From the NCBI GenBank assembly GCA_047619485.1, contig JBLHKE010000503.1:1-5911 (forward strand): a stretch of 5,911 bases of DNA, written 5' to 3'. Of the stretch, positions 1 through 5,482 are shown one piece after another. This DNA comes from JBLHKE01 sp047619485. GTDB taxonomy: Bacteria; Verrucomicrobiota; Verrucomicrobiia; Verrucomicrobiales; DEV007. How positions within the stretch are numbered: the first letter of the stretch is position 1; every line of letters starts with the position of its first letter. The translations under genes and the position numbers were made by a program. The notes below the pieces were generated by a model. The model worked only from the letters and a program-made list of their open reading frames with translations. It made no database searches and had not been told where the DNA came from.

Positions 1-206
1 ATCAGAACGCGGGATCGAGCGACAACGAAGGCGAGATAAGGGCCAGGGTAGAAACAGGATCGGGTAAAACCGAAAAAGAGCGAGCCCTCGCCAAAACACA
101 GACTTAACACGTGACCAAGAAAGTGGGCGCGCGATCAAAATGATTTTCCCGACAGCCTCTCCAGCATGGTAAGCGCTTCTGCAAATCCACTTCCTGGTTT
201 CAAGTT
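1..206. other. Non-coding flank downstream of the porin locus
   Basis: This stretch lies beyond the stop codon of the FadL-family pseudogene. I recognise no gene in it. On the minus strand one frame stays open from about 142 to the window edge, but its translation is rich in Arg, Leu, Phe and Pro and resembles no family I know. A short ATG-initiated frame near 165 ends after ten codons. The only structured element noted is the terminator-like hairpin near 73-92. Confidence 0.4.
73..92 (-). terminator. Possible Rho-independent terminator after the porin locus
   Basis: Read on the minus strand, GGCGA-gggc-TCGCT can form a short stem (four Watson-Crick pairs plus a closing G-U) with a four-base loop, followed directly by CTTTTTC. 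It lies about 115 bases beyond the porin stop codon in the correct orientation. The stem is short and the T tract is interrupted, so this is a weak candidate. Confidence 0.3.
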
Positions 207-1518
207 TCAGAAGGGCACCGACGCGCTCACGCCAAACCAGTGTGCCTGAATCTCCGTGGTGCTGTTGGAGTATTCTCTATCTAAGATGTGGCTCCTCCCG
301 ACGTCGACAGATGACGGCAGGTCATACTGGTAGCTGAGATCGATCGCTGCTCGCCCGATCGCGAATCCGAGTCCGGCGGAGAGTGTGTGCTCGGTGATCG
401 CAGCGTTCAACGGCGTGATGTTCTGCGTCGGTAGCGGGCTTTTTCCGAAGGAGTAACCTGCACGCAGCCAGAGGTTCTCGCGCGCCTCGTATTCGATTCC
501 TAGCCGATAAACGAAGCGATCCTCCCAGTCGAGCGGGACGTAGTCGATCACGTCTTCGCTGCCTGCGAGCGAATTGATGGTGCGGTTGGTCCCGTCCGAT
601 AGCTTGACCGTCAGCTGGTCGAACGAGTCGCTCCAGTTGATCCATTCGATCCCACCCAACACGCGCAAGCGCGCGCTAGTCTGCCAAGAAAAATCAGTCG
701 CGAGGCTGCGTGGCAAGGCCGTCTCAACTTCCGCATCGTAGTGGAATCCACCGTCGGCACCGATCCCGAGCGAGCGGAACTGTGCACCCGCATCGCCGGT
801 CGCATCTCCTTTGCTTTCGATCTCAGTCTTGGTGCGGTAGCGCAAGCCGAGTTGCAGCTCCTAGGTTGCCTTGTAGATTAATCCGACGTCGCCGTTGAAC
901 GCGAAGCCTTCGGTCTCGAGGTCGGTCGTAGCCTTGATGCCTTTGAGCTCGGGCTGGTTCTGGAAGATGTAGGGCGCGATCAGGCGGGTCTGATCATAGC
1001 GCATCCCCGCACTTGCACCGAAACTCAGCTTGTCGCTCAAGCGCGCCAACCCCGATGGATGAGCGGATGCCGATGAATTCCGCGCGGTGGTCGCGGCACC
1101 CGTAGGATGTGTTTCCACTGAGCCCACCAGGTGCGTCGCGGTAGCGCCAATCGACCACGCGCAACTGCTCCGGGATCACGCCGAGCCCGATCATCAGATC
1201 GTCCCCGAGGGGGAATGCGAGTGCGAACTCTGGCGCCAGCTCGAACTTGTTGTCTAGGTCGACGCTGCTCCCGCGTCTGGAATAATGCCCGTCGGCATGG
1301 ATGCCGATCAGTCCGATATTCCACGATGGATCGAGGTCGACGAGGCCAGCGGGGTTCGTCGCCATGGCATCGATGGCGTCGGTCGGCTGGGCGGTGGTCG
1401 CCCCGTTGAGGGCGCGTCCGCCGGCTCCGTTGTTGTTAATCCCATTGGCCGCTAGTTCGCTCAACCAGCCGGCAAGGATAAGGGCGACGACGAAGGTGGT
1501 GGTGGGATTGACTAACAT
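207..1518 (-). pseudogene. OmpP1/FadL/TodX-family outer-membrane transporter, broken by a frameshift and an amber stop
   Basis: The family forms outer-membrane beta-barrels that take up long-chain fatty acids or other hydrophobic compounds. Three open segments join into one porin-like protein of about 437 codons. Segment one starts at ATG 1516-1518 with a signal-peptide-like stretch (MLVNPTTTFVVALILAG) and contains the family-typical NGINNNGAGGRALNG and ATNPAGL. Its frame breaks at a GGGG run (1050-1053): removing one G joins RSSIG to LARLSDKLSFGAS. Segment two ends at TAG 861-863, and translation resumes in the same frame as ELQLGLRYRTK, where the family has a conserved LGLRYR-like strand. 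Segment three carries WLRAGYSFGKSP and ends in SVPF, with the terminal Phe usual for barrel proteins. There is no clear Shine-Dalgarno sequence; a start at 1596 in the same frame is less likely because it places the hydrophobic segment too deep. The rest of the frame is well preserved, so inactivation looks recent, unless both lesions are sequencing errors. Confidence 0.85.
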
Positions 1519-1629
1519 CAGAGTGATGCCGACGCTATCTGCGTCAGACGGATGGTGGTCAACCCATGCAATACGCAAACCATTGATTTTCAGCATTGCA
1601 CTCCATTTACTACTAATCTAAAAGCTGGA
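1519..1629. promoter_or_regulatory. Divergent intergenic region between the porin locus and the PEP-CTERM gene
   Basis: This 111-base gap must hold the start signals for both flanking genes. On the plus strand, TTGATT (1583-1588) followed 17 bases later by TTTACT, or by TACTAA slightly further on, is a weak sigma70-like candidate for the PEP-CTERM gene. On the minus side a small inverted repeat, GACGC-tatct-GCGTC (1531-1545), lies just upstream of the porin ATG. Neither gene has a convincing Shine-Dalgarno sequence. The assignments are inference. Confidence 0.25.
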
Positions 1630-2262
1630 ATGAATTTCATCATTTGCGCTGCCGTTGGGCTGATCTCTCTGGCTTCGACGCATGCCGCCATCGTCTCTGG
1701 CCTCGTGAGTGATTTTGAAGATGGGACAACCCAGGGATGGGCGGGAGGAGCGAACCCGACGAACGTTGCTAGCGGAGGTCCTGATGGGGCGGATGACAAT
1801 TTCCTTCGGGTGGGAAATGGTGGTCGGCTGGCAACCCACAACACGACTCTCAGCGGGGTGATCGATTCTGCTGCGACCGCGATCCAAGTCGACCTGCGGC
1901 GTCCGATCGCAGACGCGGATGACATCGACGTGCGGCTGGTTCTTCTCGGGCCGGGAACGAGCAACCGCTGGACCTCTACGGCTCTACAAGTGGTTCCGGA
2001 GGACAGCGCATGGGCAACTTACACATTCTCATTGCTAGAAGCCGATCTCAGCCAAGTGCAGGGCACCGCCAGCTACGCCGAGATGGTAGCGGATGTGAAC
2101 CGCGTGATGTTTCGTTATGATCCGGGAACGCCGAGCCCCGGCGGCTCAGTGATCGGCGGGAATCTGGATATTGATAATGTACGCGTGATTCCGGAGCCGC
2201 AGGTCGCGCTGCTAGCTCTTGTCAGTGGGGTGATGATATTCGCCCGGCGTCGCAAGCGTTAG
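1630..2262 (+). CDS. PEP-CTERM sorting domain protein, probably secreted or surface-attached
   Basis: Predicted 210-residue exported protein. The chosen ATG at 1630 puts an N-terminal signal peptide (MNFIICAAVGLISLASTHAA) at the start; the longer in-frame start at 1552 would bury it behind 26 polar residues. The C-terminus is a classic PEP-CTERM signal: Pro-Glu-Pro at 188-190, a hydrophobic span at about 192-205, then Arg/Lys residues (RRRKR) to the end. In known systems an exosortase (EpsH/XrtA type) cleaves such substrates, often in bacteria with exopolysaccharide. The middle, from about residue 27, has FEDGTTQGW and later DIDNVRV, a pattern common in beta-sandwich (carbohydrate-binding or laminin-like) domains of PEP-CTERM proteins; the ligand is unknown. 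No exosortase gene is in the window. It is the only intact gene in a decayed neighbourhood and converges on the Fic fragment 19 bases downstream. Confidence 0.85.
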   Translation: MNFIICAAVGLISLASTHAAIVSGLVSDFEDGTTQGWAGGANPTNVASGGPDGADDNFLRVGNGGRLATHNTTLSGVIDSAATAIQVDLRRPIADADDIDVRLVLLGPGTSNRWTSTALQVVPEDSAWATYTFSLLEADLSQVQGTASYAEMVADVNRVMFRYDPGTPSPGGSVIGGNLDIDNVRVIPEPQVALLALVSGVMIFARRRKR

Positions 2263-2281
2263 TGCGAGGGCCGCGTTTGTC

Positions 2282-2710
2282 CTAGCGGAACAGGTTCTGG
2301 TAGCCGGAGAGGTAGAGAACCGGCTGTTTGAGGATTTTTTCGGAGACCAGAAAGAGTGGCACCATGAGGCGATCGATGCGGCCGTTGCCGTCGAGGAAGG
2401 AGTGAATGGTCTCGAACTGGTAGTGCATGACGCCAATTTTGAGCAGTGGCGGTAGGTGGAGATCGCTATCGTGGGCGAATTTTTCGAGATCCGACATCAA
2501 GGCTGAGACGTCCTCGTGAATCGGTGGAACGAAGCGTGCGTTGCTGGGGCTGGAGCCGCCAATCCAATTCTGGCTGGTGCGGTATTCGCCGGGGGTTTTG
2601 GTCTCGCCTCGGACGCCTCGCATTAGGGTGGCGTGGTCGGCACGGCTCAGTGCTTCGAGAACCTTTGGGGAGTCGATGCGCCAGGGGCAATCGATGGGGG
2701 ATGGGGAAAG
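2282..2710 (-). pseudogene. Fic-domain protein fragment, truncated at both ends
   Basis: Fic proteins mostly transfer AMP from ATP to hydroxyl side chains of target proteins. Counting from ATG 2621-2623, the fragment has 113 residues, with RTSQNWIGGSSPSNARFVPP (15-34), a family-typical stretch, and the active-site loop HSFLDGNGRIDR (74-85), which fits HxFxDGNGRxxR fully. Fic-like sequence continues upstream of that ATG in the same frame (HATLMRGVRGE) as far as about 2650, and the frame is open to a TAG at 2711-2713, so the ATG is not a natural start. The N-terminal Fic region, which in many members holds the inhibitory helix, is absent. At the other end the protein stops at YLSGYQNLFR, where relatives continue with an Arg/Tyr-rich helix and often a DNA-binding domain. 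I see no rest of the gene in any frame nearby. It is probably a dead remnant cut on both sides. Confidence 0.8.
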
Positions 2711-2713
2711 CTA

Positions 2714-2797
2714 CGGTAATCCCGCTATTTTTGCCACTTTCCAGCCTGAAAACTGTCCATTTTTCTGGTTAAGAATCGAGGGGGAATCTTAACTAGG
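2714..2797. mobile_element. Possible insertion-sequence end (terminal-repeat-like motif)
   Basis: Just beyond the broken 5' end of the Fic fragment the sequence holds two degenerate copies of a short motif, GCCACTTTCCAG (2732-2743) and GTCCATTTTTCTGG (2755-2768). They are followed by the imperfect palindrome at 2765-2796. Short degenerate repeats of this kind resemble the multiple terminal repeats of IS21-like elements. No transposase coding sequence is present, so this would be a leftover end only. The family assignment is a weak recollection and is not shown by the sequence alone. Confidence 0.25.
2765..2796. repeat. Imperfect palindrome centred near 2780
   Basis: The core arms GTTAAGA (2768-2774) and TCTTAAC (2787-2793) are perfect complements. 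Two more pairs inside (after an A-A mismatch) and two more outside (after a G/T mismatch) extend the structure to 32 bases, with six unpaired bases (gagggg) at the centre. It could be a protein-binding site, part of an element end, or a hairpin. No T tract follows on either strand, so it is not a standard terminator. Confidence 0.45.
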
Positions 2798-2800
2798 GCA

Positions 2801-2821
2801 AGGTCTTTATAAAGGGCACCT
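2801..2821. repeat. Palindrome CTTTATAAAG inside AGGT...ACCT arms
   Basis: CTTTATAAAG (2805-2814) is a perfect ten-base palindrome. It is flanked by AGGT (2801-2804) and ACCT (2818-2821), which are also complementary. It lies between the possible element end and the remnant gene tail and resembles a dimeric regulator site or an element boundary. Its function is unknown. Confidence 0.35.
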
Positions 2822-2830
2822 CCGAAAACC

Positions 2831-2970
2831 TCATGCGGGCTGGAGCTTGATAAAATCCCCGCTGTCTTCGTTGCTAAAGCGCCCACTATCACCAGATAGC
2901 TTAGCGTTTATCGCCTCGCCAGCGGGAATTTTCTCTGCGCCCCATTTCCACAGCAGGTTTCCGGAGCTGC
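2831..2970 (-). pseudogene. C-terminal remnant of an unrecognised protein
   Basis: On the minus strand a frame between TAG (2971-2973) and TGA (2831-2833) encodes 46 residues that look like real protein, with a balanced composition: it opens GSSGNLLWKWGAEKIPAGEA and ends DSGDFIKLQPA. There is no ATG or plausible start, and the frame is closed immediately upstream, so it appears to be the 3' end of a gene whose remainder was deleted or shifted. I do not recognise the family. Its strand matches the Fic fragment and thrS. A 13-base inverted repeat (2852-2864 and 2920-2932, one mismatch) falls within it, on the codons for DSGDF and KIPAG, and may be a coincidence of coding sequence. It could also be chance open sequence; the protein-like composition makes a remnant somewhat more likely. 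Confidence 0.4.
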
Positions 2971-3237
2971 CCTAAAGTTTTTAGCACTAATTTTAATTGG
3001 TGGGTGGCTTGTTAAAGATTAAGGGGATCGATTTTACTGGGAGTGTGAGGCTCAGCTTCGGGAGGGCGAGGCGACCCAGCTACTTTTTGTGGCGACCAGG
3101 GGTCACACAACTACAGGATCGCCCTGTCTTGGGGATCTATACAAGGTTTTGTGTATAAATGGGTACACATGGATAGGGGTGGGCGTCGGAACGATCCCGA
3201 CGAACTCAAGCCGGCAGGAGCCCTGCCCTAATTTTAG
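2963..3237. repeat. Imperfect direct repeat, copies at 2963-2984 and 3217-3237
   Basis: GGAGC-TGCCCTAA-AG-TTTTTAG (2963-2984) and GGAGC-CC-TGCCCTAA-TTTTAG (3217-3237) share about 19 bases in the same order and orientation, with small indels, 254 bases apart. CTAATTTTA also recurs just after the first copy (2988-2996). The copies could bound a small non-autonomous element or be relics of a duplication. Low complexity of the A/T part lowers confidence. Confidence 0.35.
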
Positions 3238-3298
3238 TGGTTTCGGCAGGATGCCAAAACCACGGATGGTGGGATGGCGACCGGAGGCTACCGCGATC
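2974..3298. other. Apparently non-coding stretch with several hairpins
   Basis: No convincing coding sequence is present between the remnant tail and the thrS stop codon; a plus-strand frame starting at 3089 runs on antisense into thrS and is not gene-like. The stretch contains several small inverted repeats: TTGTG-gc-GACC-agg-GGTC-a-CACAA (3087-3110), TATACA/TGTATA (3138-3157), TGTGTA/TACACA (3150-3169, mutually exclusive with the previous one), and the cluster at 3184-3263. It also contains one copy of a direct repeat whose other copy lies at 2963-2984. Confidence 0.5.
3184..3263. repeat. Cluster of three hairpins downstream of thrS
   Basis: Three inverted repeats follow one another: CGTCGG-aacgatc-CCGACG (3184-3202); GGCAGG-agc-CCTGCC (3213-3227); and GTGGTTT-c-GGCA-gga-TGCC-a-AAACCAC (3237-3263, eleven pairs and one mismatch). 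The last two share the word GGCAGGA. The strongest hairpin begins 36 bases beyond the thrS stop codon, a position expected for a transcript end, but no T tract follows it on the minus strand (TAAAATTA). It may protect or end the thrS transcript, or be a REP-like element. Confidence 0.5.
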
Positions 3299-5185
3299 CT
3301 ACAAGCTCCGCTCGGCGATCTCTGCAGTGATCTTCGCTGCGAAATCGGTCGCGCTCATGGTGCCGGTGTCGCCTTCGCGGCGGTGGCGGACGCTGACCTC
3401 TTTGGCCTCGGCTTCTTTTTCTCCGACGACTAGCATGTAGGGAACCTTGTCCAACTGCGCGAGGCGGATCTTGGCGCCGACTTTTTCGCTGGCGGTGTCG
3501 GTCTTGACGCGGACGCCGGCTTCGAGGAGTTCCTCGTGAACCTCTCGCGCGTAGTTGAAGTATTTCTCCGAGATGGGCAGGATGCGGACTTGTTCTGGCG
3601 ACAGCCAGGTCGGGAACGCGCCTTCGAAGTGCTCGATGAGCACGGCCATGAAGCGCTCGAGCGAACCGAATGGCGCACGGTGGATCATCACCGGGCGGTG
3701 CGGTTTGTTGTCGGCACCGATGTAGCTCAGGTCGAATCGCTCCGGCAAGTTGTAGTCGACCTGGACGGTGCCGAGCTGCCACTCGCGACCGATGACGTCT
3801 TTGACGACGAAGTCGATCTTCGGTCCGTAGAATGCGGCTTCACCTGGCTCTTCGGTGAAGTCGCCACCGAGAGTCGCGGCGGCGACTCGTAGGGCGTTCT
3901 CGGCTTTGTCCCAGTTGGCTGGGTCGCCGACGTATTTCGATGAATCGGGATCTCGCAGGCCGATGCGGATGCGGTAGTCTTCCATGCCGAGGGTCTTGAA
4001 GACGATTTTGACCAGGTCGAGGCAGCCGATGATTTCTTCCTGGACTTGCTCGTCGGTGCAGAACAGGTGGGCGTCGTCTTGGGTGAAGCCGCGCACGCGG
4101 GTCATGCCGCCGAGCTCACCGGATTTTTCCCAACGATAGACCGTGCCGAACTCCGCGAGGCGGATCGGTAGATCGCGGTAGCTGTGATGGTCGCTCGCGT
4201 AGATTTTGATGTGGTGCGGGCAGTTCATCGGCTTGAGCATGAAGCCGTCGATCTCGCCGGATTTCAGCCCGTTGGTGAGGGTCGAGCAGGTGGAACCGTC
4301 CTCGTTGAGTTTCAGCATCGCCTCGCGCTCGGGGAAGGGGACGAACTGGCTCTCCTCGTAGTAGGGGAAGTGGCCGGAGGTGCGGTAGAGGTCGAGTTTG
4401 CCGATGTGTGGGGTGAAGACTTGGCTGTAGCCCTGTTTGTCGAGTTCGGTGCTGATGAACTTCTGTAGCTCGTTGCGGACGATGGCGCCTTTGGGCTTCC
4501 ACAGGACGAGTCCCTGGCCGACTTCCTCGTCGATGTGGAACAAACCGAGCGCACGGCCGACCTTGCGGTGGTCACGTTTCTGCGCCTCCTCGAGCTGTTC
4601 GAGGTATTCGTTGAGCTGGGTCTTGTTCTTGAAGGCTGTCCCGTAGAGGCGCTGCAGTTGTGGGTTTTTGTCGTCGCCTTTATAGAAGGCGCTGGCGACC
4701 GACATGAGCTTGACTGCTTTGCAGTTGCCGGTGCGACCGACGTGCGGGCCGGCGCAGAGATCCCAGAAATCGCCGTTCTTGAACAGTGAGATCACCTCGC
4801 CCTCGGGGATGTCGTTGAGCAGGTCGACTTTAAATTTCGACGGCTCGGAGCGCTCGCTGAGGGCGGACAGGCGGCCGGATTGGGCGAGTGCTAGCGCTTC
4901 TTCGCGGGAGACTTCAATCTTTTCGAAGGTCTGGTTTTCTTTGGCGATCTTTTTGATCTCGGTCTCGATTTTTTCGAAATCGTCGGGCGAAATGCGGTGT
5001 TCGAGCTCGAAATCGTAGTAGAAACCGTTCTCGACTGGCGGGCCGGCGGCGAACTGGGCCTCAGGCCAGATTCGCAGGATGGCGGTAGCCATAACGTGGG
5101 CGGAGGAGTGCCGGAGGCGGTCGATGTCGGACATCTGGCCGCGCTCTTCTAGTGTTTTACGGGTGTTTTCGGCTTTTTCTGGCAT
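3299..5185 (-). CDS. thrS: Threonine--tRNA ligase (ThrRS), form without TGS domain
   Basis: Cytosolic class II aminoacyl-tRNA synthetase that charges tRNA-Thr and, through its editing site, removes mischarged serine. The predicted protein has 628 residues. It lacks the roughly 60-residue TGS domain that begins E. coli ThrRS (642 residues) and goes almost directly into the editing domain: HxxxH at H26/H30 and CAGPH at C144/H148. The catalytic core follows from about 215: zinc ligands C322 (MNCPHH), H373 (QDDAH) and H502; motif 2 arginine R351 within YRWEKSGELGGMTRVRGFTQ; motif 3 in HRAPFGSLERF with R511. The anticodon-binding domain covers about 535-628. Compared with E. coli, about 26 extra residues lie between about 283 and 314. 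I chose ATG 5183-5185 because it precedes a normal lead-in; the in-frame GTG at 5293 adds 36 unfamiliar residues, and ATG at 5134 is also possible. There is no clear Shine-Dalgarno sequence. The gene stands alone, without infC or rpmI, and diverges from tRNA-Pro. Confidence 0.97.
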   Translation of the reverse strand: MPEKAENTRKTLEERGQMSDIDRLRHSSAHVMATAILRIWPEAQFAAGPPVENGFYYDFELEHRISPDDFEKIETEIKKIAKENQTFEKIEVSREEALALAQSGRLSALSERSEPSKFKVDLLNDIPEGEVISLFKNGDFWDLCAGPHVGRTGNCKAVKLMSVASAFYKGDDKNPQLQRLYGTAFKNKTQLNEYLEQLEEAQKRDHRKVGRALGLFHIDEEVGQGLVLWKPKGAIVRNELQKFISTELDKQGYSQVFTPHIGKLDLYRTSGHFPYYEESQFVPFPEREAMLKLNEDGSTCSTLTNGLKSGEIDGFMLKPMNCPHHIKIYASDHHSYRDLPIRLAEFGTVYRWEKSGELGGMTRVRGFTQDDAHLFCTDEQVQEEIIGCLDLVKIVFKTLGMEDYRIRIGLRDPDSSKYVGDPANWDKAENALRVAAATLGGDFTEEPGEAAFYGPKIDFVVKDVIGREWQLGTVQVDYNLPERFDLSYIGADNKPHRPVMIHRAPFGSLERFMAVLIEHFEGAFPTWLSPEQVRILPISEKYFNYAREVHEELLEAGVRVKTDTASEKVGAKIRLAQLDKVPYMLVVGEKEAEAKEVSVRHRREGDTGTMSATDFAAKITAEIAERSL

Positions 5186-5201
5186 GATTTTGGTGTCGGT
5201 A

Positions 5202-5229
5202 TCTTTATGGGGAAAGGACGCATTTACAA
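5202..5229 (-). promoter_or_regulatory. thrS: Candidate thrS promoter
   Basis: On the minus strand TTGTAA (5224-5229) and TAAAGA (5202-5207) are separated by 16 bases, a fair fit to sigma70-like spacing and a partial fit to both hexamers. Transcription would start about ten bases before the chosen ATG, giving a very short leader and excluding the upstream GTG. This is a by-eye match in a lineage whose promoters I cannot model. Confidence 0.25.
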
Positions 5230-5275
5230 CTTGAAAGCGGTGGGAATGTCGGGCAAGGTGGGCAGCTCCCAACGA

Positions 5276-5289
5276 TGGATTTCGATCCA
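5276..5289. repeat. Small hairpin TGGAT-ttcg-ATCCA upstream of tRNA-Pro
   Basis: A perfect five-base inverted repeat with a TTCG loop on the plus strand lies in the 135-base divergent gap between thrS and tRNA-Pro, just before the 5' arm of the stem that encloses the tRNA. It could be an operator or part of the tRNA precursor; no function can be assigned. Confidence 0.3.
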
Positions 5290-5294
5290 CCACT

Positions 5295-5410
5295 AGGGAT
5301 CGCGTATTGGTAACAAATAACGGGGTGTAGCTCAGCTTGGTTAGAGTGCCTGGTTTGGGACCAGGAGGCCGAAGGTTCGAATCCTTTCACCCCGACCAAT
5401 CGCGATCCCT
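5295..5410 (+). repeat. 15-bp inverted repeat enclosing tRNA-Pro and pairing with its CCA end
   Basis: The left arm 5295-5310 (A, GGGATCGCG, bulged T5305, ATTGG) is complementary to the right arm 5396-5410 (CCAAT, CGCGATCCC, T): fifteen pairs with one bulged base. The right arm starts at the encoded CCA of the tRNA, so in a precursor transcript the leader would pair with the mature 3' end and trailer. Seven T (5410-5416) follow directly. The arms are complementary, not direct repeats, which argues against attachment-site duplication at the tRNA 3' end. Confidence 0.75.
5321..5398 (+). tRNA. tRNA-Pro (anticodon UGG)
   Basis: A complete cloverleaf can be drawn: acceptor CGGGGTG (5321-5327) with CACCCCG (5388-5394); D arm within GCTCAGCTTGGTTAGAGT; anticodon stem CCTGG (5349-5353) with CCAGG (5361-5365) around the loop TTTGGGA, giving anticodon TGG at 5356-5358; T arm GAAGG-TTCGAAT-CCTTT (5371-5387, closing G-U pair); discriminator A5395 and encoded CCA (5396-5398). 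This isoacceptor reads CCN proline codons, mainly CCA and CCG. It is transcribed away from thrS, so its promoter must lie in the thrS 5' region unless the leader is very short. The antisense strand gives the familiar spurious reading frame beginning VGVKGFEPSASWSQ. Confidence 0.97.
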
Positions 5411-5416
5411 TTTTTT
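5396..5416 (+). terminator. Probable tRNA-Pro terminator using the enclosing stem
   Basis: The GC-rich right arm CGCGATCCC (5401-5409) runs straight into seven T (5410-5416), the layout of a Rho-independent terminator, but no local left arm exists beside it. The complementary arm lies upstream of the tRNA at 5295-5310, so the terminator loop would contain the whole tRNA. The T tract is clear; the split-stem mechanism is inference. Confidence 0.55.
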
Positions 5417-5482
5417 ATGTACTGGGGTCGCGTTGTTTAACCGCGAATGTTCGGGCTTTGCTCTTCGATTTCTAATTCGAAG
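5417..5482. other. Short intergenic gap between convergent tRNA-Pro and the ROK gene
   Basis: The ROK gene ends here from the right and the tRNA unit from the left. CTTCGA (5463-5468) and TCGAAG (5477-5482) form a six-base inverted repeat with an eight-base loop that ends immediately beside the ROK stop codon. No T tract follows it on the minus strand, so it is a poor terminator candidate. Confidence 0.35.

Noticed and set aside
861..863. Amber codon read through, or recoded as an amino acid, in the porin gene
   Set aside because: There is no recoding signal or partner machinery in view, and the gene also carries a frameshift, so simple decay is the better explanation.
1050..1053. Phase-variable homopolymer controlling the porin
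   Set aside because: A run of four G is too short for frequent slippage, and the downstream amber codon would block the product anyway.
1131..1621. Plus-strand frames opposite the porin locus
   Set aside because: They are shadows of the FadL-like coding frame, with Arg- and Pro-rich composition.
2446..2772. Plus-strand frame across the Fic fragment (108 codons)
   Set aside because: It is antisense to recognisable Fic coding sequence, rich in Arg, Gly and Trp, with no family likeness.
2852..2932. Integron attC site
   Set aside because: The nested inverted repeat lacks the flanking GTTRRRY/RYYYAAC consensus boxes, and no integrase or cassette array is present.
3089..3433. Plus-strand frame of 114 codons running into thrS
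   Set aside because: Its second half is antisense to the conserved ThrRS C-terminus and its first half crosses the hairpin cluster; it has no gene-like features.
5186..5293. thrS start at GTG 5291-5293, adding 36 residues
   Set aside because: The extra residues resemble no ThrRS region, not even a TGS domain, and the candidate promoter lies within this stretch.
5205..5399. Minus-strand frame of 64 codons beginning MVGVKGFEPSASWSQTRH
   Set aside because: It is the antisense of tRNA-Pro; this translation is a well-known spurious annotation next to tRNA genes.
5396..5416. Attachment site of an integrative element at the tRNA-Pro 3' end
   Set aside because: The repeat around the tRNA is inverted, not direct, and no integrase gene or second tRNA 3' copy is in the window.
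5463..5482. Terminator for the ROK gene
   Set aside because: The six-base inverted repeat is not followed by a T tract on the minus strand.
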